Below are positions 43,001 to 49,407 of a DNA stretch of 64,000 bases, one piece after another. Origin of the DNA: Eubacterium sp. (GTDB taxonomy: Bacteria; Bacillota; Clostridia; Lachnospirales; Lachnospiraceae); NCBI GenBank assembly GCA_016292095.1, contig JAEFAB010000047.1:35041-99040 (forward strand), written 5' to 3'. Below the pieces are notes generated by a model. The model made no database searches. It saw nothing but the letters and a program-made list of their open reading frames with translations, and had not been told where the DNA came from. Position 1 is the stretch's first letter; each line of letters begins with the position of its first letter. Both the position numbers and the translations under genes were made by a program.

Positions 43001-44561
43001 AAGAAGCAAATCCGTCTACAGTTCCGTTATGACTCTTCCAGCTCTGCTGGTTTGGAACGTCGTAAGGCAATTCGCTCTGATAGAAGTAACATCTACCGCC
43101 TTCACCATTCCATAAAGTCTGATATTCATGGAAATGTTCTACGAACAATCCATACATGGTCATATAATTTCCGTTAACGACAATACCATTTTGGGTCTTG
43201 TTACTGTTCCAAGCTACCCCGGCTCCATGGTCGGCTCGCCATACCCAGAAGTTATCACCGATAACGTCATTTGCATTTACAATAATACAAGTCTTACTCT
43301 GTGCAACGGATGATGTTACACCACCAACTCTGAAGAATAAGTCGCTTAAAAGGATTGGGTCAGACTGATGTCTTCCTGTTGCCCCGTCAGGACCTACCTT
43401 CAATAATGTTTCTGTATAAGAACCACCTGCGTCATATAACAGTCCGGAAACGGATACACCATCTACATCTGCAACTTCCATACAAGCATTGTTTCCTGTT
43501 GGTGTTAATGTTGCATATCCAAGACCTAATACAACGGTGTCTTTCTTTGTTACTCTGATTGGTTTGTTCACACGGTAAATACCCGGTGTTAAAATCAAGT
43601 GTTTTCCACTTTCCAAAGCGGCGTTGATTGTGTCCGCATTATCTCTGTCAGGATTTGCAATGTAGAACTTGTCGATACTGATTGATTTTCCTGCTTCTTT
43701 TCCGTTCTGCCAAGATGTTCCTGTTGAGTCTGCTTTTAATGAAGGAACAAATACACTGTAGTTATCGTTATTGTCTACTGTTAAATATGGTGTTTCACGA
43801 ATAATCGGTGTCTTTTCAACGCCTGTATAGAACTGATATGTAGGGTTATACTGCCAGTTACTTTCCAGCTTTCCACCGGTATCCTGATCTTTCGATCTTG
43901 GATCCATACCGATAAATACAGCATTCCAAACACCGCCTGCCCAAGCATTATAATAATCGTTTCTTGAACAGTACTGCTGTTCAGACCAGGCTGCTGCTGT
44001 ACCGTCTACCTTGGTATCTGCTACGAATCCGCCACTGGCCCAGCCTTGTCCCCATTGGTCAAGAGCTAACCAGTTTTTAAAGTTCATTCTTCGAAGTGAA
44101 GTTGCCTGAGCCGCTGCCCAGGTTGTTGTCTGATTTACAGTAAAGTTTTCACAGCTTCGCCAAAAATTACAAGTCGCGTTTGCCCCCATCCAATCAGCAT
44201 TACAGTCCAATTCGTTTACAACTGTATCTGTTGGAAGATTTCCTAATCCAGCGATTTGAGTATAAAAGCCAACTTTCGCACGTACATTGCTGTAATTACC
44301 CGGTTTAAAAAGAATTGCATATCTGTCTTGTCCGAACTGATTTGTTTCCTGAATTCCGTAAACCTGGTCAATTACTGACTGGATGTCTGCATCTGAATCA
44401 TTGTCATCAAATACATAAACATGATTTCCAAAAAGTGACGTTGTAAAGTCACTAGCGTTGGCGGCTTCTACCTGCGCGCTAGGACCAGAATACTGTATTC
44501 CCGCGAATACAGTCACCATAGTCATTACTATGGCAGAGACTTTCCTCCATTGTCGTCTCAT
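40002..44561 (-). CDS. Secreted multidomain beta-glucan-acting protein (beta-helix, GH128-like, three F5/8-type domains)
   Basis: The 1519-residue protein has a signal peptide (1-33, ending VEA). Residues about 36-600 form a parallel beta-helix-type domain of the group often labelled adenylyl cyclase in error, possibly GH55-like (SLFGNHVYVFDDND, LFKPGNYSNV). A Thr/Glu linker and an Ig-like domain follow. Residues about 730-970 are a GH128-like glucanase: acid/base Glu in CLTFNEPDVS and nucleophile in PIWITEFSTKG. The C-terminus has three discoidin/CBM32 domains (about 1030-1160, 1275-1400, 1405-1519) with an FN3-like domain between the first two; the first two CBMs share a 48-bp identical DNA stretch. 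AGAGGAGG precedes the ATG. No cell-wall anchor is seen. It interrupts the usual scr-dnaX order. Confidence 0.85.
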   Translation of the reverse strand: MRRQWRKVSAIVMTMVTVFAGIQYSGPSAQVEAANASDFTTSLFGNHVYVFDDNDSDADIQSVIDQVYGIQETNQFGQDRYAILFKPGNYSNVRAKVGFYTQIAGLGNLPTDTVVNELDCNADWMGANATCNFWRSCENFTVNQTTTWAAAQATSLRRMNFKNWLALDQWGQGWASGGFVADTKVDGTAAAWSEQQYCSRNDYYNAWAGGVWNAVFIGMDPRSKDQDTGGKLESNWQYNPTYQFYTGVEKTPIIRETPYLTVDNNDNYSVFVPSLKADSTGTSWQNGKEAGKSISIDKFYIANPDRDNADTINAALESGKHLILTPGIYRVNKPIRVTKKDTVVLGLGYATLTPTGNNACMEVADVDGVSVSGLLYDAGGSYTETLLKVGPDGATGRHQSDPILLSDLFFRVGGVTSSVAQSKTCIIVNANDVIGDNFWVWRADHGAGVAWNSNKTQNGIVVNGNYMTMYGLFVEHFHEYQTLWNGEGGRCYFYQSELPYDVPNQQSWKSHNGTVDGFASYKVADSVKSHEAYGLGIYSYHRDATINAENAMEVPNADNVAVHNVCTVMLAGNPGISHVINRQGGAVTIAGQRQQVVNYGNGKVTIPGGPVEPVTTEPATEATTAEPQTEQPTRPDAEQNFVITSPAKGEVKAAGDIKIQWNASQLKPVKDYAIYIDGQKVATTTNTSYEYHASKVKYYAVTVQAEYTDGSSRNTPASRFGITKKGLGLSVNMGQNLDLKNMGIGWYYNWGENPNSGSKYNDVEFVPMIWKETSANNAKTRINNLKNKGYKYCLTFNEPDVSDQINMSVQDVYNAWQGFDDVTGINISSPVTALWPSGSPDWFQAFMSKIDTNNDHDPDFIAIHCYPDNYAGAGMADWFLTEIVDWTWNKYHKPIWITEFSTKGQYVTATGGNGTKEFWEAVMPGLDSREYVERYAAFDFDDDRTGLWRYSSGNLTPAGVVYKEKGNPVDDGKTYYIPEKDVEPPVTTAPVTTKAVVTTKEVATTGRTPIAGETNIAKGKTAYASTELGGNKANLAVDGNNGTRWESEFVDNQNIYIDLGSVSRIDQVNINWERAAGKTYTIDVSNDARNWTTVATVNDGREGMVETPFNAVDARYVRMNGKTRTTQYGFSIYEMQILGIAGTTVETTVEQTTKQQAQLPSAPVGLTYTGNANAPYYFSWGAGSNATSYNFYIDNELVATGITTLSYNADAQKSKFTPGTHTISVTAVNAAGESAKANCSYVVKEETTTEAPIANRKNIAAGKNAYASTELGWNKANLAVDENNGSRWESEFADNQYFYVDLGKACQFDQININWETAAGKNYTIDVSNDAANWTTVKTITDGKAGMVELPIAKTTARYVRMNGKTRTTQYGFSIFEFQVMGTETVVETTTEAPTLPPAAASASASSVEGGYVANNAFDGNTGTRWASDWSDNQWILRDMGQTKRISKVELQWEAAYGKAYDIQVSTDGQNFTTVASVTNGDGGNDTVTFNAVNARFVKLVGKQRGTGYGYSLWEMKIS
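40447..40494. repeat. 48-bp exact repeat in the second discoidin domain
   Basis: Identical to 41176-41223. It encodes the conserved YVRMNGKTRTTQYGF strand of the second F5/8-type domain and indicates recent duplication or conversion between the domains. Confidence 0.85.
41176..41223. repeat. 48-bp exact repeat in the first discoidin domain
   Basis: The partner of 40447-40494, in direct orientation about 730 bp away. Recombination between the two would delete one domain in frame (729 bp, 243 codons). Confidence 0.85.
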
Positions 44562-44830
44562 GATAAATCCTCCTCTTTTAAATAAGTGGTCTAGCACAAG
44601 TAAAAAAATTCTCCTTATTCAATTTTTCGTTTTCCGTACCTCTGCTAAACCCTAATAACAAAATGTTTCATTTCTGTCGATCAACATTTAGCCTGTTAGT
44701 TCAAATGTTAGCACACTCGATTTTTCAAAAACACCAACAATCTTCATAAAAGGTGCACTATTATCAGATTAATTTGAATAAAAACTTTTTTATTGGAATA
44801 TTTTCCACCTTTTCTTTTTTCCATCAAAAA

Positions 44831-44865
44831 AAGACGTTTTAGGAACCATTTTTCCTAAACGTCTT
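44831..44865 (-). terminator. Terminator of the SRP RNA gene
   Basis: AAGACGTTTAGGA and TCCTAAAACGTCTT form a stem followed by TTTTTG on the minus strand, 23 bases past the SRP RNA 3' end. The gap from here to the glucanase ATG shows no other clear element apart from its AGAGGAGG site. Confidence 0.85.
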
Positions 44866-44887
44866 ATCTCTTTTTTCTTATTAAAAA

Positions 44888-45149
44888 CCACGCAGTCAGT
44901 GTTGTGAACATCCCATAAGCGTTACCTTTACAGTTAACTCGGTTCAGGCACCCTCATGTCACTCAGAAGATCACTGCTTAGTGCTGCTACATTCCTGTCC
45001 TGACACGGTTCGCAGGTCTCTGATGCATAAGACCCAAACGTCAACATCACTTATAAAGGGCAGCCCTACAAGACGAACCCGAAACTGACCATCACCCCTG
45101 CTATAGCGGATTGCAGGTTCAGGGCGCCGCTACCTCCCCGGCTGCGTGG
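44888..45149 (-). ncRNA. ffs: Signal recognition particle RNA (large Gram-positive type, scRNA)
   Basis: The 262-base RNA has perfectly paired ends, CCACGCAG at 5' and CTGCGTGG at 3'. Near its 5' end is the Alu-domain motif GGTAGCGGCGCCCTGAACC and CAATCCGCTATAGCAG. The S-domain core GTGTCAGGACAGGAATGTAGCAGCAC, with the asymmetric loop that binds Ffh M domain, lies in the middle. Length matches the Bacillus scRNA with an Alu domain. A strong promoter and an intrinsic terminator bracket it. Position next to tadA matches Bacillus; dnaX, its usual next neighbour, is displaced. Confidence 0.95.
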
Positions 45150-45155
45150 AAGTAT

Positions 45156-45185
45156 AGTATACCTTACCTGCTTTTTCTTTGTCAA
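45156..45185 (-). promoter_or_regulatory. SRP RNA promoter
   Basis: On the minus strand TTGACA (45180-45185) and TATACT (45156-45161) are 18 bp apart and lead to a start at about 45149, the first base of the terminal stem. The -35 overlaps the end of tadA. Confidence 0.85.
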
Positions 45186-45640
45186 GATTTTGCCCGAAGC
45201 CCTCGGAAAAAATCCTTCAGCAAATTACTGCATTCTTCTTCTAAGATACCTTTTTCAATTTCCACCTGATGATTAAACTGCTCCACCTGAAGCAAATTCA
45301 TAATGGAACCGGCACATCCCGCCTTTGGATTCATACATCCGATATATACTTTTTTAATCCGTGCCTGAACAATTGCTCCGGAACACATCTGACAAGGTTC
45401 CGTGGTGACATACAGTTCACAATCATCCAGTCTCCAGTCATCGATTTTTTTGCTCGCTTTCTTAATGGCATTTAATTCTGCATGAGACAATGTGTTTTTA
45501 TCTGTCATTCGGCGATTATAACCTCGACCGATTATTTTTCCCTGATATACAATGACGCATCCGATCGGAACTTCTCCGATTGCTGCCGCTTTCTTTGCCT
45601 GCCGGATTGCCTCCTTCATATATTTTTCCTGTTCTTTCAT
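45182..45640 (-). CDS. tadA: tRNA-specific adenosine deaminase
   Basis: TadA converts A34 to inosine in tRNA-Arg(ACG). The 152-residue product has the zinc site of the cytidine-deaminase fold: HAELNAIKKA (His and catalytic Glu, near 53) and PCQMCSGAI (two Cys, near 83). Length is typical. It is eight bases downstream of a GH18 gene, yet is ordinarily the first gene of a tadA-scr-dnaX run. The SRP RNA promoter begins inside its last codons. Confidence 0.95.
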   Translation of the reverse strand: MKEQEKYMKEAIRQAKKAAAIGEVPIGCVIVYQGKIIGRGYNRRMTDKNTLSHAELNAIKKASKKIDDWRLDDCELYVTTEPCQMCSGAIVQARIKKVYIGCMNPKAGCAGSIMNLLQVEQFNHQVEIEKGILEEECSNLLKDFFRGLRAKS

Positions 45641-45648
45641 GATTATTC

Positions 45649-47418
45649 CTACTTAAAATATTCTCCTACTACATTCCAGATGTTTGCTGATTCCTGACCA
45701 AGACTCCAGTAAGCAGCTCCACCCAATTTATAATTCTTCATTAAATCCAGTCTGCTCTTAACGGAAGTTTCATCTTCTAACCAGATAATCACAAAACTCT
45801 TTCCCTTTTCATAAGACACCTGATTCTGTCCGGTATTATCATCAAACACCGGAGTAGCTCCTGCTGCCTGATACAATTCATTTGCTGTATCCATGGAAAT
45901 ATCCTGACAGGTTAGATAATAATCTCCGTTAACGGAATCCGTCACATATGTCCCTGAGCCATCGGAATCATTTGCCGGAGTTTCAATCCATGCAGTGGTA
46001 TAGAACGGCATTCCGTTAATCACACGGGAAGCATCTCCCACCAGTTCAATGGTTTCTTTAATCGCGTTTTCTGTAAACCCTAAAGAAGAAACCGAACCTG
46101 CTCCGTCTGCATCCGTTGCATGTTCATCATAGCTCATGATTGCAACGTAATCCGCTAAGAGTCCCTGTTGTTTCATATCATAATATGTAGCACCGGCTTC
46201 CGGTACATAATTGTCTACAGAAAGAACAAGTCCCTGCGCACGACATTTAATAGAAAGTTCTCGTAAGAACTGTAAGTAATCGGCAGCACTCTCTTCTGTA
46301 ATATATTCAAAGTCCACATTGATTCCGTCAAAATGGTACTGTTCCGCATAGAACATCAAATCATTCACCATTCTTCGGCGGGAAAGATTCGATTTCAACG
46401 ACTTGCTTACTGCTTTTCTTCCGTTTTTTTGCAAATCACTCACCAAAGCCCAAACCTTCAGTCCTTTGCTGTGAGCTTCCGCAACATAATCGCTGCTGGC
46501 AATTGAAGAAAGATTTCCCTTTCCGTCTTTCACAATAAACCATGTCGGCGAAATAACATTCAATCCCTTTGTATTCTTCAGTTTTTCCGTCAATCCTGCA
46601 TTTGCATCCACATTGGTCAAAAGATGCCAAGCCATACTAACCTGACCTTCCTGCTGAATATGGGTATATTCATCCCGGTCTGTTTTGAACGAGCGTTTTT
46701 CTGTTTTCTTGTTTTCCAATTCTGAAGTCGGCACATAACCAATCAACCCATCTTCCGTACGGACACAATCCCAGTTTTTGCTTTCTTCAATCACCGTAAC
46801 TTTACTGTCCTCCGGAATTTCAGCCACAATGAGATTCTGATAATTTCCGCCGGTACGCATTTCTATATCACTGTCTACGGTCATTACAGTCGCTGCTTCT
46901 CTTTGATAGGTCAGTACAATTCTGGCAGGCATGCCGTCTTTTTCTTTTACATATTTATATTTAAAATCTACATACTTTTTCAAAAATTCAATATTCACAT
47001 AGCAGACATCTCCATCCAGAATACAAGTCGTGAAGTCCACTGTCTCTTCACCGATGGTGTTGCTATCGATTTTTGTTTCAAAAATAGTTGTGGCATTGGT
47101 AAACATAACCATCTTGGAATCTTTATTATAGTAAAATCTCGGATCAATTTCATTTTGAACCATATTGATGTTCAGGAAAATCTGTCCGTCCCGAACAATC
47201 CCGTATTCTGTACTGTATCCGTTTTCCAGCGCAACCGCCGCTAACGTTCCTTCTCCTTCCAAGTGATAAGGATTTTCCTCATCGTCTGTCAGTTTCATAT
47301 ACCAGGACAGATTTGCCTTTCCTTTGTTGGTCTTGCGAAACATGTCGCATCCTGTCATTGTTGCTAATATAGAAACACCCACTAAAAGTGCGGTGATTTT
47401 TTTCGTAACTTTTCTCAT
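45649..47418 (-). CDS. GH18 lipoprotein with SH3-like domain
   Basis: The 589-residue protein has a lipoprotein signal ending MTGC (lipobox Cys near residue 24), so it is anchored on the outer face of the membrane. A beta-rich region is followed by an SH3-like wall-binding domain (about 190-240, IEMRTGGNYQNLIVAEI and GLIGYVPTSEL). A GH18 TIM barrel comes next with the catalytic DGxxxDxE motif in FDGINVDFEY (near 365), SVDNYVPE, and the tyrosine in VAIMSYDEH. Relatives include SleL/YaaH-type N-acetylglucosaminidases of spore cortex and chitinase-like proteins; the wall glycan is the likely substrate. GGAGGAAG precedes the ATG at 47418. A long structured leader and a promoter lie upstream. Confidence 0.88.
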   Translation of the reverse strand: MRKVTKKITALLVGVSILATMTGCDMFRKTNKGKANLSWYMKLTDDEENPYHLEGEGTLAAVALENGYSTEYGIVRDGQIFLNINMVQNEIDPRFYYNKDSKMVMFTNATTIFETKIDSNTIGEETVDFTTCILDGDVCYVNIEFLKKYVDFKYKYVKEKDGMPARIVLTYQREAATVMTVDSDIEMRTGGNYQNLIVAEIPEDSKVTVIEESKNWDCVRTEDGLIGYVPTSELENKKTEKRSFKTDRDEYTHIQQEGQVSMAWHLLTNVDANAGLTEKLKNTKGLNVISPTWFIVKDGKGNLSSIASSDYVAEAHSKGLKVWALVSDLQKNGRKAVSKSLKSNLSRRRMVNDLMFYAEQYHFDGINVDFEYITEESAADYLQFLRELSIKCRAQGLVLSVDNYVPEAGATYYDMKQQGLLADYVAIMSYDEHATDADGAGSVSSLGFTENAIKETIELVGDASRVINGMPFYTTAWIETPANDSDGSGTYVTDSVNGDYYLTCQDISMDTANELYQAAGATPVFDDNTGQNQVSYEKGKSFVIIWLEDETSVKSRLDLMKNYKLGGAAYWSLGQESANIWNVVGEYFK

Positions 47419-47443
47419 TTCTTCCTCCGATAATGAATACTCT

Positions 47444-47600
47444 AAAAGAGCCATAAGTAGATGTCCCTGACTTCTAATTATGGCTCATCATGTTCATAGG
47501 GAAACCTCGAACTGACGGTGACGCCTCCCTAAATGGAAGTCCATTACGTCCCGTGATATATATCGTCAGTTGTTGTTTTCTATCCCGTTTTGCGTTTGTC
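47444..47600 (-). ncRNA. Structured leader RNA with predicted pseudoknot and terminator, unidentified
   Basis: From a promoter at 47607-47635 the minus strand runs about 150 bases to the GH18 gene. It contains an outer helix AACTGACG (47571-47564) with CGTCAGTT (47517-47510). Inside are GACG/CGTC and a hairpin AATGG-ACTT-CCATT. TAGGGA (47531-47526), in that domain, is complementary to TCCCTA (47502-47497) beyond the outer helix, which would make a pseudoknot. A hairpin GAGCCATAA/TTATGGCTC (47486-47448) then ends in TTTT, a terminator-like element before the ribosome binding site. The layout is that of a riboswitch or attenuator. It matches none of the classes I know by sequence. Confidence 0.6.
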
Positions 47601-47606
47601 TCTTAT

Positions 47607-47635
47607 AGTATACACATATTGATTGTGTGATGCAA
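47607..47635 (-). promoter_or_regulatory. Promoter of the GH18 leader
   Basis: On the minus strand TTGCAT (47630-47635) and TATACT (47607-47612) are 17 bp apart. The start is expected at about 47600. Confidence 0.75.
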
Positions 47636-47740
47636 GCCCTTTTTCTTTGGAAATTATTGTCTTGAAATTTTATGAATAAAAATGAAAAATACTGTTGTCG
47701 TTTTGTTCAACTTCTTGTAATATATTACTAATCAAAAAAC

Positions 47741-47769
47741 TTTACACTATTTTTTTATTTGGATATACT
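47741..47769 (+). promoter_or_regulatory. mecA promoter
   Basis: TTTACA (47741-47746) and TATACT (47764-47769) are 17 bp apart, about 90 bases before the mecA ATG. Confidence 0.75.
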
Positions 47770-47858
47770 ATAATTAACAAGGTTTTTTCTGATAAAAAAA
47801 CAGAAAAGTTTGTTTGAAAAATTTCATTAATATCCTACGAATCTAGGAGGTGATTTAA

Positions 47859-48566
47859 ATGAAAATTGAAAAAATCAATGATAATCAGATTCGTTGCACC
47901 CTGAACAAAGAGGATTTAGAAGATCGCGATATTAACTTAAGCGAACTTGCTCTTGGTACCGGAAAGACGAAAGAATTATTTCAAGATATGATGCAACAGG
48001 CAAATGACGATTTTGGTTTTGAAGTCAACGACATTCCATTGATGGTGGAAGCAATGCCACTTTCTTCCGAAGGAATTGTTTTGGTTATTACTAAGGTAGA
48101 AAATCCGGAAGATACCAAATCTCATTTTTCCAATATGTTTTCCAAAGAATTTACGGATGATTTCTTCTCACGACTGGAAAGCATGAAAATGGAACTGGAC
48201 GATTTTGAACAAATTGAAGGCAAAGAGGAAGAACCTAAGGAGCCTGCTTCCAAAGAAGACTCCACCTCCACATTGCTTTACTGTATTTACGTGTTTAACA
48301 CTTTAGCGGAAGTAATTACCGTAGCAAATCAGTTGGCTCCTTTTTATCAGGGAGACAGTTCCGTTTATAAATCTCCGCAAAATGGAAGATATTATCTTTC
48401 CTTATGTATGGAAACAACGGATGAACATTTGCTGAACAAAATCTGCAGCATTCTTACAGAGCAGGGGGAACGAGAAGAGCCATCCTATGCAAAAGAGTTG
48501 TTCTATGTAGAACACTTTGAAGAAATCATTGCAGATAAGGCAATCGAAAAATTAGGACAGATTTAA
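47859..48566 (+). CDS. mecA: Adaptor protein MecA
   Basis: MecA delivers substrates to ClpC/ClpP and represses competence in Bacillus. The 235-residue product has the N-terminal substrate-binding domain (MKIEKINDNQIRCTLNKEDLEDRDI, FFQDMM-like ELFQDMMQQA), an acidic linker (EGKEEEPKEPASKEDS) and the C-terminal Clp-binding domain (LYCIYVFNTLAEVITVANQLA, YYLSLCMETTDE). AGGAGGTGA precedes the ATG. No clpC is near. It is bounded by a terminator. Confidence 0.92.
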   Translation: MKIEKINDNQIRCTLNKEDLEDRDINLSELALGTGKTKELFQDMMQQANDDFGFEVNDIPLMVEAMPLSSEGIVLVITKVENPEDTKSHFSNMFSKEFTDDFFSRLESMKMELDDFEQIEGKEEEPKEPASKEDSTSTLLYCIYVFNTLAEVITVANQLAPFYQGDSSVYKSPQNGRYYLSLCMETTDEHLLNKICSILTEQGEREEPSYAKELFYVEHFEEIIADKAIEKLGQI

Positions 48567-48569
48567 AAT

Positions 48570-48600
48570 AAACCCCGAAGCAAATCGCTTTCGGGGTTTT
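48570..48600. terminator. Bidirectional terminator between mecA and the methyltransferase gene
   Basis: AACCCCGAAGC and GCTTTCGGGGTT form a stable stem with T/A tracts on both sides, between two convergent genes. Confidence 0.88.
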
Positions 48601-48604
48601 CTTT

Positions 48605-49375
48605 TTATTGCATTTTATGTGTATACATCAAAATGGCGGTTGCCACGGCTGCGTTTAAAGATTCCACCTGACCATCCATCGGAATCTTTATTTTTTTGTC
48701 TGCCAAAGCAGCAATCTCATCACTCAGACCTCTTGCTTCATTTCCGATCAGAAACGCACAATCCCGGTCCAAATTACCATTACTGTAGATTTCACCCTTC
48801 AGATGTGCCGCATATGTTGTAATGTGATTTTCTTTCAGCAGTTTTACCGCTTCCGTCAAATCATCCACCACTACAAAAGGTACCCTGAAAATAGATCCCA
48901 TGGTAGAACGAATTACTTTCGGACTGTAAATATCCACACAATCCCGACTCATAATCAATCCACGAATTCCGGCGCCTTCTCCTGTTCGAAGAATAGTACC
49001 CAGATTTCCCGGATCCTGCAGACGGTCCAGAACCACAAAGCAGTTCTTTCCCCCTTGTCTTTCTTTGATGATATCTTCCACCTGATAGGATTTCATCTGA
49101 ACGATTGCAAGAATACCCTGAGGAGTTACCGTATCGGACATTTTCTTAAACACGCTGTCACTTACCGGCTGATAGCGGATTCCGGCCAGTTCTGCCTGAT
49201 GCTCCGTTTCAAACTGTTCCGAAACATAAACTTCCCGCAAATCAGTTTCCGGGATTTCCGAAAACATTTTAATTCCTTCCACCACAAAACATCCTTCATT
49301 TCGTCTTGCCTTGGCTTTTTCCTTCAACTGAATTACTTTTTTAATTTGTTCATTTGATGCTGATGTAATAATCAT
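48605..49375 (-). CDS. TrmH-family (SpoU) RNA 2'-O-methyltransferase
   Basis: The 256-residue protein has an N-terminal RNA-binding L30e-like part (IKKVIQLKEKAKARRNEGCFVVEGIKMF) and a SPOUT domain with the three family motifs: NLGTILRTGEGAGI, FLIGNEARGLSD, and IPMDGQVESLNAAVATAI. Members methylate rRNA or tRNA riboses; the target here is unknown. The knot region near the C-terminus is complete. GGAG precedes the ATG. It lies 32 bases past dnaE and may be cotranscribed with it. Confidence 0.9.
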   Translation of the reverse strand: MIITSASNEQIKKVIQLKEKAKARRNEGCFVVEGIKMFSEIPETDLREVYVSEQFETEHQAELAGIRYQPVSDSVFKKMSDTVTPQGILAIVQMKSYQVEDIIKERQGGKNCFVVLDRLQDPGNLGTILRTGEGAGIRGLIMSRDCVDIYSPKVIRSTMGSIFRVPFVVVDDLTEAVKLLKENHITTYAAHLKGEIYSNGNLDRDCAFLIGNEARGLSDEIAALADKKIKIPMDGQVESLNAAVATAILMYTHKMQ

Positions 49376-49407
49376 ACTTCATCTCCAACATTTTTATTTC
49401 AACTGCA

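Noticed and set aside
47444..47600. 6S RNA or c-di-GMP riboswitch as the identity of the GH18 leader
   Set aside because: It lacks the long imperfect duplex with a central bubble of 6S RNA and the GGACGCAAAGCC-type core of c-di-GMP-I; left unassigned.
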